Part shown: in pieces, positions 36,922-49,566 of the stretch
Layout of the letters: each line of letters opens with the position of its first letter
Numbering within the stretch: the first letter of the stretch is position 1
Assembly (NCBI GenBank): GCA_026184415.1
Contig: CM047948.1
Coordinates: 682,001-746,000 of the forward strand
Direction: 5' to 3'
DNA: 64,000 nt
Source of the DNA: Trichothecium roseum
Lineage: Eukaryota > Ascomycota > Sordariomycetes > Hypocreales
Notes under the pieces: model-generated
Databases searched by the model: none
What the model was told of the DNA's origin: nothing
What the model saw: only the letters and a program-made list of their open reading frames with translations
Translations under genes and position numbers: made by a program

Positions 36922-39395
36922 GAGTCGAGGCGTCTTCACAGGGCGCGGGGGGGCTATGGAATTTGTGATGATTAATGAGTGTGTATTTGGTCATGAATGA
37001 AGAGTTGAAGACCTTGTGCCGCCGAGGGCCGGTCACTCTGCAGGCTGGCCAAAGATGATAGTAGAATTTACATCTATTCTGTAATGAACCAGATGAGGTT
37101 AATCTGTATATGGGATATCATGATATGCAAAAAGACTTTGTTCTACTTAACGTTTCCCCCTCTCAAATCTACTCCCAAAGCAAACAACCCCAAACACGAA
37201 ATAAAACGTTATGGGTCATCCCCAAGAGTATTACCCTAGCATGGAATTTGGATCAAAGCAACAATAGCAAAAAAAAGGCCCAAAACACAAATGAGGGAAG
37301 CGCCCTAGAAATAAGCATGCTGAAACCCTCCCCCCTACCCCTCCAGATCCGCCCCTCTTCTCGTTTACTTTCCCTCTTACGCTTCATCTTTTAGTAATCT
37401 CTTTATTTTCTCTTCGTTGGTTCAAAGAGACAGATTCTATGATTGTTAGGTCGCGTCCTATTCTTCTTTCGTATATGTGATGATGCTCGCGGGCATGTAT
37501 TCCGGGAACCTCGTTCCCAACAACCCCGCGACTTCATTCAGCTCCGAGACATCTATGAAGACCGCCATGTCACAAGTAAACAAGGATTTCGCGGTCGTTC
37601 TAAAGATTAGTAAACTCGAACCTCTCTCAAGCCTTCCGTGCAGCTCATGTAAACCGAAAGGGGCGAAGATACCGCAGCTAAAAAGCGTGCTATCGAAACC
37701 AGACCTCCTTGTCTACAAGCCCACACACATGCATACACAGGGCAGCCCGCTTAATACAATCCTGTTGAGCTCAGACACGGCTCGTCCTGTCGAATAATCA
37801 TAAAGTTCCGCACATATCTGGGCCCCCCGCGGCCGGCTGCATCCGCGAGCGCTAAACTAGGTGATGGGCGCGCACCAAGCCAGCGGTCACCGCATGCCGT
37901 GTCACGGTAACGAACCCGGCCGAAAGAAACTCCCCGACCTATGAGACGAAGCCAAGCTGCTGTGTCTCAGACGGCAACGACTCCGTAACCCGCCACCGAC
38001 GAATCACGACCGCTCAACCTCTGGGAAGAGCAGGCTCTCCCTCCGCCCGCACCACTGGTGCTAATTTACACGGCAACAAAAAAAGAAAAGAGGGGGAAAA
38101 TGAATACCATCAGGCGGCCGCTCTCTCTGTCGGGAATTACGACGAGCCAATGCTCGACTTCACGTGATGGCTGTTTCTGCGTCCTACCTAGCCGGAAGAC
38201 TAGTCACATGGCATTATCTACATACTGTACCGAAGTCAGCAAGGGTCTACCAGCCCGAACCCCCTGGAAGAACGGGTAAGACCATGCGCATCCCGCTCAC
38301 GGCTCGCTGGCGGCTTCCACGCCGGACGCTATTTCTGGAGGCAAATCGGACACTTCGGTCCCGTCCTCTGCATCCTAAAAATTATCTTTGCAAGGTCCTG
38401 GAATCTCTTCACCCTATATTTTGGTAGGAAGAAAAGGCTTCACAACAAGAGACTGTCGTCTTTGACCGCTGACGCTACCCCCTCCCGGCCCTAACCCCAA
38501 AGGGAGTGTAACCTATTCTTCGACTATAGATAGCTAGTAAGATGCGTCCCTATTAGTTCCCGTGTCCAGAAGCTCCACCCTTTAGAGGTTATACAAAATG
38601 GTAGGCGCCCGCGGGGTAGCGCTTGGAAGCGGTGCCAGAGACAAGGCTTGAGTTCGCATGGAAAAGGTCGTTCCAGAGATACAAGCCGAAGGTGTACCGA
38701 GATATGAGAGAGTGCGGCCCCTCATACCGAGTCGGTTCTGTGATGCCCACTAATATGGATGGATGGTTGTTTTCAGAGCCTTGAAGATGCTGCTCATAAT
38801 GTGAAAGATAATCATGCCCGAGGAAAGGTCCAGAATTACCAGGTAAAAACTTTCCATTTCATATTACTAGTACCTAGACACAAGAGGCTAAATAGTAGGT
38901 AGACAAAAGTTGCTTTGCGCTGCTTAGGTCTGGCCTCATTGGCCCTATCAGGTTCATGACATTATACATGCACGCCGTGCCAGATGGGTATACCTCTGAA
39001 AATTAGTTCGGCTTATTTTATTTACAGCCAGTCAAAGGATATCCAACATATAGATTAGTAAGTCTGATACGTAGCATCATCACTCCGGTCATCAATACAA
39101 ACCCGTTTGAAGAGCATAATACTTTTCACAGATTTCTTAATGAGGGAACAACATCTCGCTCAGCATCCCCCGTTGATATTAGTAGGTGCTCCCATTGAAA
39201 TCACCATGCACCATTTTGATTGAATATGACAGTAGAGGAAGACGTAAATGCCAGTACTATTAATATAATCTCAGATATACACTTTATTCCATAGTTTCCT
39301 GATCAGACACAAGCCCGTGATCCAAGTTTCACCCGCCTGTTTATGCTAGTGTTTGCCTCATCGCAGAAAGCACACACGGACACCTTCCAGCTGTT
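36922..39395. other. Intergenic region, nothing recognised
   Basis: Short frames only, no domain, no clear repeat. The last few hundred bases are the AT-rich 3' flank of the regulator gene. Confidence 0.5.
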
Positions 39396-41655
39396 CTAAG
39401 CACCGATAGCCGGCCAGGTCATGACCTCGTCGAAATTCATGTCGGGCCAAAAGGCGGAGGAGTCTAGCTCCAGCCAGTCTGTTGTGTGCCATTCGTCTAG
39501 AAGATGCGCATCATAGAATCCTTGATCGGCCCTCTGTTCAATATTTCCAGTCATCGCCTGTTGATGATACTGTGGTTGCTCCTCCTCGTCCTCGTTCTGC
39601 TCTTTCCCCCCGTCCACAACGCCGTCTGTCGCACCCCTGCCCATACTCATATGAGACCCTTCCTGCGTAGCCACCTCTCGAAACTCTTCAAGGATTACTG
39701 CGTACCGCCGCGACGGCGAGTTTGTGGCAGTGGCTAACGCTAGGTGAGAATGGCACTTATCTGCAAGCTCTAGAAGCCTTGCTCTGTAGTCGTGATCGTA
39801 GCGGGGCCTCACTATGCGCTTCAGTTGAATCTCTGACACATATACAACTACGAGCGCGCAGAATGTCACATAGTGTGTCCACCAAAAAGCGTGAAAGATG
39901 GGTCCTTCTCGGGCCATATCATCGACCGTGTTGAGGACGCTCTTGGCAGCATTGATGCAGTTATCCACGTGATTTTCCACAACTGATGCCGCACCGGCGG
40001 GGAAGCTTCCAAGTAGGAAGGGCCTACTCGCGTGCATGATAGCGTGAGAGTGCGCCAGCTTCAGGACCGTAGCCTGACGCCTGAAAGGTGGTATAAGCAT
40101 GCTTGGGCGTATAGCCCCCAGGTGTAATGGAAGCGACTTGTGCCAAATATGAATGCGTTGGATCAGCCCCTGGGCAGCTGTTACGCGGTTCTCGTCCGAT
40201 ACATCCTTGATTGTGTACACATTACGTGAAACGCAGCCGATGATCTGGCCAATTCTAAAAAGAGTCAGTATAATTTAGCAATTGGGCCTATGGAAAGGCC
40301 TTAAATGGCTCAACTGACTTGGCGTGAAGAATTAATGCGTCGATCTGACAGTCTTCCATTCCCTGTTGGCCATTGACAGGTCCAACAGGAGACATATCTT
40401 CGTCATTGACCCGGTCAGGGAAGTCTTGGTCTATATCGTCATCATGAAAATGCCTTGGGCGCCCAAAGACAACCCCTAGGTAATTGTCGAGTATATAGGC
40501 CGTCCAAAATGTCCTCAACTGGCACTGGGCGTATATGTAATCCGATTTAGGTGCAGCCCTGCGCCTCTTGGGGTTCGCCCGCCGGTGCAGCCCAATAGCG
40601 GAGATAATCTGGAGTGCCTCACCAAAAACGTACCACCCTTTGTTGAACCTTGAGGTCGAGAGGAGGTACAGCACCTGGACAAGACGACACTGCGCTGACT
40701 CTAGTTTCGGATAGCCCTGCTCCGTCTGGGCGAGTCGAGACGATAGACCGAATAGGTCATCACTGAGACTAATGCATCGGACATCATCATCTGCCCCAAA
40801 AAAGCCCTTTGACTTTTCCTCATGCGTAGTAGCAATGGCCAACACTGCCATAACAATAGCGGCCCTCGAGCGGCCGAGATCATGCCAGATTACCCTGCCC
40901 TCAGCAACATTCTTCTCGACAATGGAAAGCCACCATTCAACAGTTGGTCGATGCAGAAAGCGATAAGTCGCAATACACACCTCGAAGTACAGCGCCAGCA
41001 GCCTCCGGGCATCGGCCGCGCCAGGCAGATTCAGTGGTGCATACTCGTCCCTCTCGGGCAGCGGTCTATCCCCAGCCGCAGTCCAAGTCTGCGATTCAAA
41101 CGGCGCCTTCTCGGCGTCCGCCACCGGCCCTCTGCGGTCCCGGGCCGACAGACGTCTCCATGCTCGATGTAAAAATGTCAGGCTAGAAGTTGGGTCAAAC
41201 ACCTGCCCCTGAATTTCTGCCATACCCAGCTCTGGGCTCGCTCTCGATATGCTCTGCAGTAACTGTGAGTTTTTCCACCTGTCCTCCATTGCCCCATCAC
41301 CAGTAACGACAGAGTCGCCTCCCGTAGTAATCCCGATGCTCGGCGGCGGCGTTGGAGGTCTCCCTCTAGTGTATTTTGCGCTGTACACGCAACTCCTTCC
41401 CTTGGCTACACACTTCGTGCATGGCTGCGTGCCGCTGCATTTTGCCTTGCGTGACTTGCAAAAGTCGCATGCTCTGCTTACTTTCCTAGCTTTGAGCGGC
41501 GAACTCACGACGCTCTTAGGGGAGCTTGACGTCAAGGTACGCTGACGGGAACGTGTGGAGGCTCCGGCATGGCTGCCGTCCTTAAACGCAGACCTGTCAT
41601 TGCATGCAGATCCAGACATGGAAGGGGATAAATCCATGGTATTAGATCGGGGCAC
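39396..41655 (-). CDS. Zn2Cys6 fungal-specific transcription factor
   Basis: Nuclear DNA-binding regulator, 731 residues, two exons (41655-40319 and 40254-39396) joined across a 64-bp intron. The join restores the sequence LILHAKIGQIIGCVSRNVYTIKD inside the regulatory domain. The binuclear cluster has Cys 63, 66, 73, 79, 82 and 89 (C-x2-C-x6-C-x5-C-x2-C-x6-C), preceded by a basic, Ser-rich N-terminus. The middle region (about 200-500) matches the fungal_trans domain: YFEVCIATYRFLHRPTVEWW, GWYVFGEALQIISAIGLHRR, and a TAYILDNYLGVVFGRPRHFHDDDIDQDFPD segment. The C-terminal tail is acidic and ends in a Trp/Asp-rich patch that could activate transcription. It lies next to an MFS gene and an NRPS-like enzyme, so a pathway-specific regulator is plausible. 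Confidence 0.93.
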
Positions 41656-42618
41656 GTTTCAATGCACAAAGTATTGATGCGTCTGTGGCTTGACTACTCA
41701 ATGAAATTGGGGGGAACGGAAAAAGAAACGGAGAAGTCGGAAATATGAGAGACTACAAAACCTAGAAGAAGAAAAATCAAGAGGCCAGAAAAGAACGTGC
41801 GGGGAAAGGTGCGGAGAGAATACTAATGTAGGAAAAGGGCACGGCGAAAGAGTAAGACCCCAGTACCCCAGAGAACTCCCAAGCTTAGGCTACGCTAGCT
41901 TGTCGAGATATGGAGATATGGAGTCATGGAGTCTCCATGCACATGCTAGGTGGACTCGATGAGTGAATTCGGGACTAGAGAAATTAGTGGAGGTATTTGC
42001 GTAGTGCATCGAATGCAGATAATTGTACTAGTGTTTAGTCTTCATAGCAATACTATGCGAGGGTCACTTTGAAAAGAAAATTTCGGAAGGATCCTAGAAA
42101 TTGGACGGAGGCACATCGGCTTTAGGAGCGCAGAGTGCAGGACTTGAGGCGGATCTGACAGCTGGAGGCTTTCTGTGCTTGTAGATGAAGTTCTCAGTTA
42201 TCACCACCTTCAAAGTGCAGTGACGGGGATGAAGTGGCTACGTGTCATTGACGTCGTTTGCTAAACTCTTGCCTTCCTCCCAGAGAACCAGTTTCGTTCC
42301 TTCCTGGCGGACTGGCTTCTGTCCTTATCAACAGCTTAGTCCCTTCCCAATGCATACCTACTAGACACGAGAGGCAAGAATAAGCGAGAGAGGCAAGAAG
42401 GCTCTTGGAGATAGAAGTACCTGGGTCGTAACTGCCTATATACCCAGGCCAAGCAAAGCCGAAAAGAAGAAGGTGGTTGTGAGAGCTCCCGGGCTGTAAT
42501 GGCCACCCTGCCCCTTACACATGCTTAAGAAAACCCAACTCTGCGCTGCTTGACTGGAATGAATGTACACTCGCTCATCCACCATCAATTACAGCATACC
42601 TGCCGCATCCAATCCACC
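41656..42618. other. Upstream region of the Zn2Cys6 regulator gene
   Basis: 963 bp between two genes transcribed leftwards. It holds the regulator's promoter on the left and the MFS gene's 3' end on the right. Purine-rich leader near 41700-41800. No gene seen. Confidence 0.5.
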
Positions 42619-44279
42619 TTAAAGAGTGTATCTGAATAAGGGACTCCTGTCGCCTAGCTTCATGAGCTCGTCCTCGGTGTACTTGTCTCGCACCTCTTCC
42701 TCGGTAATCTTGTCCCTACGTGCATTGGCCCACCTGTAGCTCAGCTCCAAAATCACAGAGGCAACGATGCCAGAGGCGCCGAAGGCAAGGGACAGTCCGA
42801 AGCCAGTGTAGTAGGTCGGCGCTTCTTCGTCCAAGTACATGAAGCTCCCTATGATACCGCCAGCGTTACCAACGCATATGCAAAATGCCACGCCAATAGC
42901 GCGCCGTCTTGAGGGCGCGATATTATTGGCAGCCCACGAGGCGCCGGCTGGTTGCACGGGGTAAATTCCCATGCATGCGAGAACAAGGGCAAAATAACCC
43001 GGGCCAACATTGCTACCAGTCAAATTACCCTTGAATGACATAATGACGGCGTAGCCAATGGTGATGAGGCCGAGGGGGATGGCGACAAAAGGCATGCGCC
43101 TCTGGAAGCGGTCGGACAGACGAGAGAAGAATATGGAAGATACAGCACCGGCTGCAAAGGCGGGTGCCGTCATGAGCTGAGCGTTGGTGTTGGTGAATCC
43201 CATGCCTTTAACGATGGAGGGCAATGTGAACTTGGTACCATACGAACAAGCCGAGATACACATGAGGATGTATGCCTGCAAATATAGGCGCCAGTTGAGG
43301 ACGACCATCTTGAGGTCATACCAGTTGAACTTGTCCTCTTCCTTCGCCTCATCTGCAAACTTGCCACCTTGCTTGATGAAACCCTGCAGCTCTAGGAAGC
43401 GGATTTCGTCCGGGTCTAGCCACTTGCCTGAGAGGGCCGGGGAATCGATGAGCAGGAAGAAACAGGTGATGCCGAGAAGTATCGTGGTCAAGCCTTCGAG
43501 CAGGAAGATCCAGCGCCAGCCCTCATAGCCACCGACACCGTCCATCTTGGCGATACCCGCGGCCAGAAGGCCAGAAAAGGCCCCCGATAGGGCACTTGTG
43601 CAGTAGAAATAGGCGATACGTGCAGCCAGCTGCCGTGGCATGTACCAAAAGGTGCACAGGTAGACCGCTCCGGGGAAGAAGCCGGCCTCAAAAATGCCCA
43701 GCAGCACCCGCAGAGTCAGGAGGCCGGCAAAGTTCTTGCACACACCATGCAGGGTCATTATGATGCCCCAGATAATGACAAGGCCACCAAGATATACCGA
43801 AGGGCGGGCGAAACGCTTGAGTAGAATATTGGAGGGGACCTCGAGCAGCACATAAGGAATGAAGAAGAGGGCGAGGACAATATTCCACTGCACACCGCTG
43901 AGGCCCAGGTTATCGGCCAGACCCTCAATCTTTGCATTTCCAATGTTCGCACCTGGAATTTTTTTCAATCAGTCATTGAATTCCTTATGCTTTGTTTGAT
44001 GGCAGAGAAGAAAGACAAAAACTCACGGTCTAAATGGGATATGAGATAAAGAATTGCCAGCATGGGTAATAGCCGAATGTCCACCTTGTGGATGATCCTT
44101 TTCCTCTTCTCTTCGGTGATGCCGGCGTAAAAGATAGCATCATCGTCGCTGAGGCCCAAGACGCGGATGTCATCAATAATTCGCACCCTGACGCCCTTTT
44201 CCCCGTCGCCACGGTCACGCTCCAAGGATCTGTCATCTACCTGTATTATGTCGGGCTTGTCTCCCCCAATTGGATCCAT
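42619..44279 (-). CDS. MFS transporter, anion:cation symporter family (TNA1/DAL5-like)
   Basis: Twelve-helix permease, 528 residues, in two exons (44279-44027 and 43952-42619; 74-bp intron). The splice rebuilds the family hallmark YLISHLDRANIGNAKIEGL at helix 1. Other signatures: LFFIPYVLLEVPSNILLKRF (helix 2), RVLLGIFEAGFFPGAVYLCTFWY (helix 4), and a central loop with a Lys/Glu-rich stretch. This family takes up organic acids and vitamins such as nicotinate, allantoate or pantothenate. In a biosynthetic setting it may import a carboxylate precursor or export a product. It is divergent from the A-T-R-kinase gene and adjacent to the Zn2Cys6 regulator. Substrate unknown. Confidence 0.92.
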
Positions 44280-45732
44280 TGCAACGGATAGAATAATGTG
44301 GAAATGGGAGAATATTTCAAGCGAGTTCGCCGATAACGTTTGTGGTAGTACTACTCACCCTGACCACGAAGTATGTAGGGAGAGGACGAGGTGAGGAAAT
44401 GGTCTTGATATATGCCAATGTTAGCTCTCTCTCCGTCTTTCCCCTCTTCTCCAAGGAACGACTCCTTAGCGGATCTGCATGGAGAGGCACGTATCCTAGC
44501 AAAAAGACTTACTTATCCTAGTGGTGTATTCCAACTCTGTCGGCCGCATCATGTTACAGCGCATATGCGGGTAACCAACCTTCGCCATTATTTTCCCCTT
44601 CTTCTTTCTTTTCTCCTCCAACCAGAAACTAGATGCTCGATAATGTGTAGTTCGTCTACTTGCCCTTGCAATAATTCAAAATCCGCCTCCTGCCGGAAAC
44701 ATCGGTTATCCCGGCATCAATACATAGAGTCTGATCTTACCTCATAGCCTGGATATTAGTACGCCGAGAGCCTCATCGACATTGATGAACCTTAGTTCGG
44801 CACTTCTTTTGTCTAGCACGAACGGATCTTGGACGCCGTAAAGCATTAAGCCCAAGCCTGAACCTCCGACCACCTCGGCCCCAGTCTCTCTACTGTCTCC
44901 GGACCCGCGAAACAGTTTCCCCAGAGAATGCGAAATGAAGATCTGGGGGAAATGTTATTAGCGCTGGGCCATTTGGGGTTGCGCGCATCCGCCGTACGGA
45001 TTAGAATCCGACGACGGATAAATAGACTGAGAAACCCTGGCACATGGTGTATGCGAGATGCCCGGATTAAGCGGATTATCAAGTCGTGCATGTCACAAAG
45101 ACCCGCACCGTTACTCCGCAACTCCCTCTCCCCTCTCCCCCCGCATCGGCTTCGACCCTCAGTAAACCGATCACGAGCACTGGGGGCGGATATTCCGCCT
45201 ATACGGAGTACAGATCTTGTTCAACTACCGCATATTCTTCCCGGTCAGGCAGGATACAAAGCTACAGAACAATATCCCCTGTCAGCTCCGCGTGCGGGCA
45301 TCCACGCATTCACACACCACAATGATGATGAGCATGTAAATCCGTCGAGTGTTTTGGACGGTATCCGGCTCGAACACGCCGACAGACAAAATCTCCCAAC
45401 GGAAATCCGGGCATGAACATGGAGCCAGGGCCATCTAACTACCGATATGGAGAGCGTTACCTCGCCTGTTTACATCCGGGCCAGCCACGGAGCGTCTCCC
45501 CGGCCGACCAAGTCCTCCTTGCCGATTTCCACCCCTTGTGATGTTTCACGATCGGTATTCATGCTCGATTCTCAAAGCATACATGTAGCTACAGCTTCTA
45601 CCTGTTGGCAAACATTATTTCTTATCTGTTTTTCATTTTTCCTCTCCTCAGATTTGACACTGCACATGCCAAAGATCATCAGTACACCTTGTTCAGAAGC
45701 CAACAGCCAGCTTCTGAGTAGTCAGTACTACT
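44280..45732. promoter_or_regulatory. Divergent promoter between the MFS and A-T-R-kinase genes
   Basis: 1,453 bp without a supported gene. It contains a phased CGG triplet array at 44694-44714, a CCG-TA-CGG motif near 44993 and a CGG-N4-CCG motif near 45400. Open frames here lack domains and coding-like composition. Confidence 0.45.
44694..44714 (+). promoter_or_regulatory. Phased CGG array (CGG-N6-CGG-N6-CGG)
   Basis: Three direct CGG triplets 9 bp apart. It sits 415 bp upstream of the MFS start and about 1,020 bp upstream of the reductase start. Regular CGG spacing is what Zn2Cys6 proteins bind; the nearby regulator gene is the obvious candidate. Inference only. Confidence 0.35.
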
Positions 45733-48700
45733 ATGCCTGCCTCAGTCTACATCCCCCCGCCCCTCGCATCAGAGGCGAGACTGAACATTCAAGACCAAAC
45801 CACCAGCGCCGCTGTTGACGCCGGTGCAGGCCAAGATGACTCCTCCCTATGTACGGTTGACGGTCTGGTGCGCCGGCGCGCAAGGCTTCACCCCAATAGC
45901 CACGCCATCTCCTATCCATCCTCGGGCATTAGCTATGTCGACTACACCATGCAACAGCTAGATGTTTTCGCCTGGAGAGTAGCAAAACACTACGAGGCGC
46001 ACCTCCCACCTCGTGCCTCCTCCGCTGAGAAGCCTGCGGTGGTCGCCATGCTCGGGCCATCCAACCTCGAGTATTTGATCACCAAGATGGCGCTCAGCAA
46101 ACTTGGTCACACAATTCTGCTCCTCTCTACCAGGATCCCCCAGGCGGCCATCGAGAACCTAATGAAAGTGACCGGCGCCAAGACGCTTCTCGTCGATGCC
46201 AAGTTCGAGAAAATGGGCACTGCAATCCAGGAAGAGATGCAAAACGTTAAGCAGATGAGCATCGCTCCTCGTAGCGTCTTTGAGTTCCCTATTGATGTCG
46301 TTGGTGACACTAAGTTGGACGGACACTTAGATCCTGAGGTCGAAAAAGACAACATAATTTTCATTATTCACTCCAGTGGTACGTTTCCCTTTCAACCAAA
46401 AACCTAGTGTATAAATTTTGTAAAAACTGACTCTGTTTTCCCAGGCTCAACCGGGCTGCCCAAGCCCATTTGCCAGACACAAAAATCGTGCATCGCCAAC
46501 TATTCCTCCAGCATGAATATGAAGGCATTTGTCACCCTGCCCCTCTACCACAACCATGGCATTTGTAACCTCTACCGTGCCATATACGCCATCAAGCCCT
46601 TGCACATGTACAACGCCGATTTACCCCTAACTCAGGGCCACCTTATTGAGACGATGCGTCAGAACCAGTTTGAAGTCTTCTATGGTGTACCGTATGCCCT
46701 GAAGCTCCTCTCCGAGACAGAGCAGGGCATTCGCATCCTACAGGATCTTAAAATTGTCATGTACGGAGGCAGCGCCCTTTCGGATGACCTTGGTAACCTT
46801 TTGGTTGAAAAGGGAGTGAACCTCATCGGCCACTATGGCGCGTAAGTCCAGTCACCAAGACAAGGTCTCTTCTATTTCCCCCTACTACCGCAGCTAACAA
46901 ACCCCTTTAGAACGGAGGTCGGCCAGCTGATGACATCATTCCGTCCACAGGGCGACAAGGCTTGGAACTACGTCAGGGAGCACGAGAAGTTGATCCCCTA
47001 TCTTCGCTGGGTGCCACGTGGGCCTAACCTGTACGAATGCACTGTTGCCGAGGGTTGGCCAGCCAAAGTGCAGTCGAATCAGCCAGACGGGTCCTACGCA
47101 ACAAAGGATCTCTTCGAACCCCATCCTTCCATTCCGAGGGCGTGGAAGTACATCGCCCGACTCGATGACACCCTTGTCTTGCTCAACGGCGAAAAGTTTG
47201 GCCCCGTCGGCATGGAGGGCACCATCAGGTCGAGCAAAAATGTCACTGAGGCCTGCGTCTTCGGTGCCGGCCGTCCCTACCTCGGGCTCCTGGTTGTACC
47301 GGCGAGCCACTTGAAGGGCAAGACAGACGAAGAGGTCGCGGACGCCATCTGGCCTGCGGTGGAGGCGGCTAATGAAAAGGCTGACGCCTTTGCTCGCATC
47401 TCCAAGAGCATGATCCGAGTGCTGCCTGCCGACTGCCCCTACCCTCGCACGGACAAGGGCAGCATCATTCGCCAGGCCTTCTACAAGGCATTTGAAAAGG
47501 AGATTGACGAGACATATGATGCACAAGACCTAGGAAGCGACGACCTCCAAGCCATGGACATCCCGGAGCTCAGAGTTTTTCTCCACAAGCTACTCCTAGA
47601 TACGTTGGCTTCCAATGTTACTACTGCGACCTCGATTTCAGGAGTATCAGATGAGACAGACTTCTTTGCACTAGGCATGGACTCGTTGCAGGCCATTCAG
47701 ATGAGAAGTCAGATACTCAAGGATATTGATGTTGGAGGTCATAAGCTCGGCCAAAATGTCGTCTTTGATCACCCTTCAATCGAAAAGCTCGCCGCCTTCC
47801 TCCACGCGCTGAGGACAGGCTTGAACGAGGCGAAGGATACCACAATAGAGTCTGAGATGCAAAGTCTCATCTCCAAGTACAGTGGTGTTCCCGTGCAGCC
47901 TTCCTCGGTCGCGCTTACCGGCGCAACTGGCTCGCTGGGTGCCCACGTCGCCGCCGTCCTTGCCGTCAAGCCTAAAATTGGCAGCATCTACTGCCTCGTC
48001 CGCGCGTCTGACGCGGCTTCGGCCAGGCGTCGCGTCAAGGACTCGATGATACAGCGCAAGGTCTACCACAGCCTCCCCCTCGAAGCGCGCCGCAAGATTA
48101 TCGCCCTGCCTTCGGATCTCTCCGACCCCAGACTGGGCCTCGCGGACGGCACGTACGAGACGGTGCTACAGTCGTTGCGGACGGTCATACACTGCGCTTG
48201 GTCTGTAAACTTCAATATGCGTCTCTCTTCATTCGAGCAGTCCAACATTGCCGGCGTGCGCAACCTCTTATCGCTCTGTCGCAGCTCCAGGAACGGAGCC
48301 ACGATGAACTTTTGCTCTTCTGTAAGCACATGTACGCGCGCCACCGTGTCTCCGGTCCCCGAGTCGCTACCGGAGCTCGAGTGGGCTCAGGGAATGGGTT
48401 ATGCCCAAAGCAAGAGCGTCGCCGAGCACATCTGCGCGAGGGCGGCTGAGCAGGGCATCACGGCCCGCGTGTTGAGGGTAGGCCAGATCGTGGCGGACAG
48501 CCGGCATGGGGTCTGGAACGCCCAGGAGGCGGTACCAATGATGATGCAGACGGCAGTCACCATCGGTGCCCTGCCCAAACTGACCGAGACGCCTTCGTGG
48601 CTGCCCGTCGACATCACTGCTGAAGCCATCTCGGATATCTCACTGTCCGATGCCGGAAGCGTCTTCACCAACGTCGCGCACCCCAAGTCTTTCAATTTCA

Positions 48701-49566
48701 TAAATGACCTCCTCCCAGCTCTGCGCAAGACCGGTTTGGACTTTGAAGAAGTTGCCCCCAAGGAATGGATCCGGCGGTTACGCGACTCCAACGTGGATCC
48801 CAAGGTGAACCCGCCCATCAAGCTGGTTGACTTCTTTGCGTCCAAGTACGACAAGGAGGACTCGGAGTTTGGCCCAAGTAAAAAGTTCAGTACCAGCGTC
48901 GCATGCTCGCTGTCTCCGGCTCTGGCCAACGCGCCCGGCCTCAGCCAGACGCAAGTCGACAGGTTCATCAGCTACTTCCTCAAGAGTTCGTGGCGACCGA
49001 AGGCGAGCGACGCCTCCAAAACAGCCATCATCATGGCCGGACCTTGCGGGACGGGCAAGTCGACTGCTGGGGCCGCCATCGCCCAGTGGCTGGGTGTGCC
49101 CTTCATCGAGGGCGACAACCTACATAAGCAGGATGCCGTGACCAAGATGCGGTCGGCGATGCCGCTGTCCGACGAGGACCGCAGGTCGTGGCTCATGCGC
49201 GTCTCTTCACACGGACGCGAGGCGCTGACGGAGCTCGGCTACCCTTCGGTCGTAATCTCCTGCTCGGCGCTCAAGCGCAGCTACCGTGACACAATACGGA
49301 CGAGTCTTGCCGACGACAGCAACATCAGGACGGCGTTTATCGATCTTCAGGCCGACAGGGACCTCCTTAGCCAGCGGTTAAAAGATAGACGAGGCCATTA
49401 TATGACCAGCGCCATGGTGGAGGGGCAACTCGAAATCCACGAGGTGGCCAGTGCCGAGGAAGACGACGTGCTTCCGGTCGATGCAGAGGGGGACATTGAG
49501 ACCGTGATCGCAGAAGCAAAACACCTGCTTGGAGGATTGGGTCTAGAAGGGCTCGTTGATGTTTAA
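45733..49566 (+). CDS. NRPS-like adenylation-thiolation-reductase fused to a gluconokinase-like kinase
   Basis: 1,232-residue multidomain enzyme in three exons (45733-46378, 46445-46841 and 46911-49566; phases exact). Order: adenylation domain (about 40-540) with core A3 HSSGSTGLPKP, A5 HYGATEVGQ, A7 ARLDDTLVLLNGEKFGP and A10 PRTDKGSIIR (Lys530); thiolation domain with phosphopantetheine Ser606 in LGMDSLQ; thioester reductase with NAD(P)H fold GATGSLG (685-691) and YAQSK (Tyr845, Lys849). An acid activated by ATP, held as a thioester and reduced to an aldehyde or alcohol is the known chemistry of such enzymes. The final 180 residues (from about 1050) are a whole P-loop kinase of the gluconokinase family: Walker A GPCGTGKST (1058-1066), EGDNLHKQDAVTKM, PLSDEDRRSWL, SCSALKRSYRDTIR and GHYMTSAMVEGQLEIHE. 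No stop, frameshift or intron lies at the junction. Usual A-T-R proteins end near residue 1,050. Product unknown. Confidence 0.93.

Noticed and set aside
44928..45416. 162-codon plus-strand frame in the divergent promoter
   Set aside because: Arg/Pro-rich, no domain, no coding-like third-base pattern; it lies in a promoter region.
49018..49566. Separate gluconokinase gene overlapping the reductase 3' end
   Set aside because: The frame is continuous with the reductase and there is no promoter-like gap or leader between the domains; a fusion is the simpler reading. Kept as the refuting alternative in the findings.
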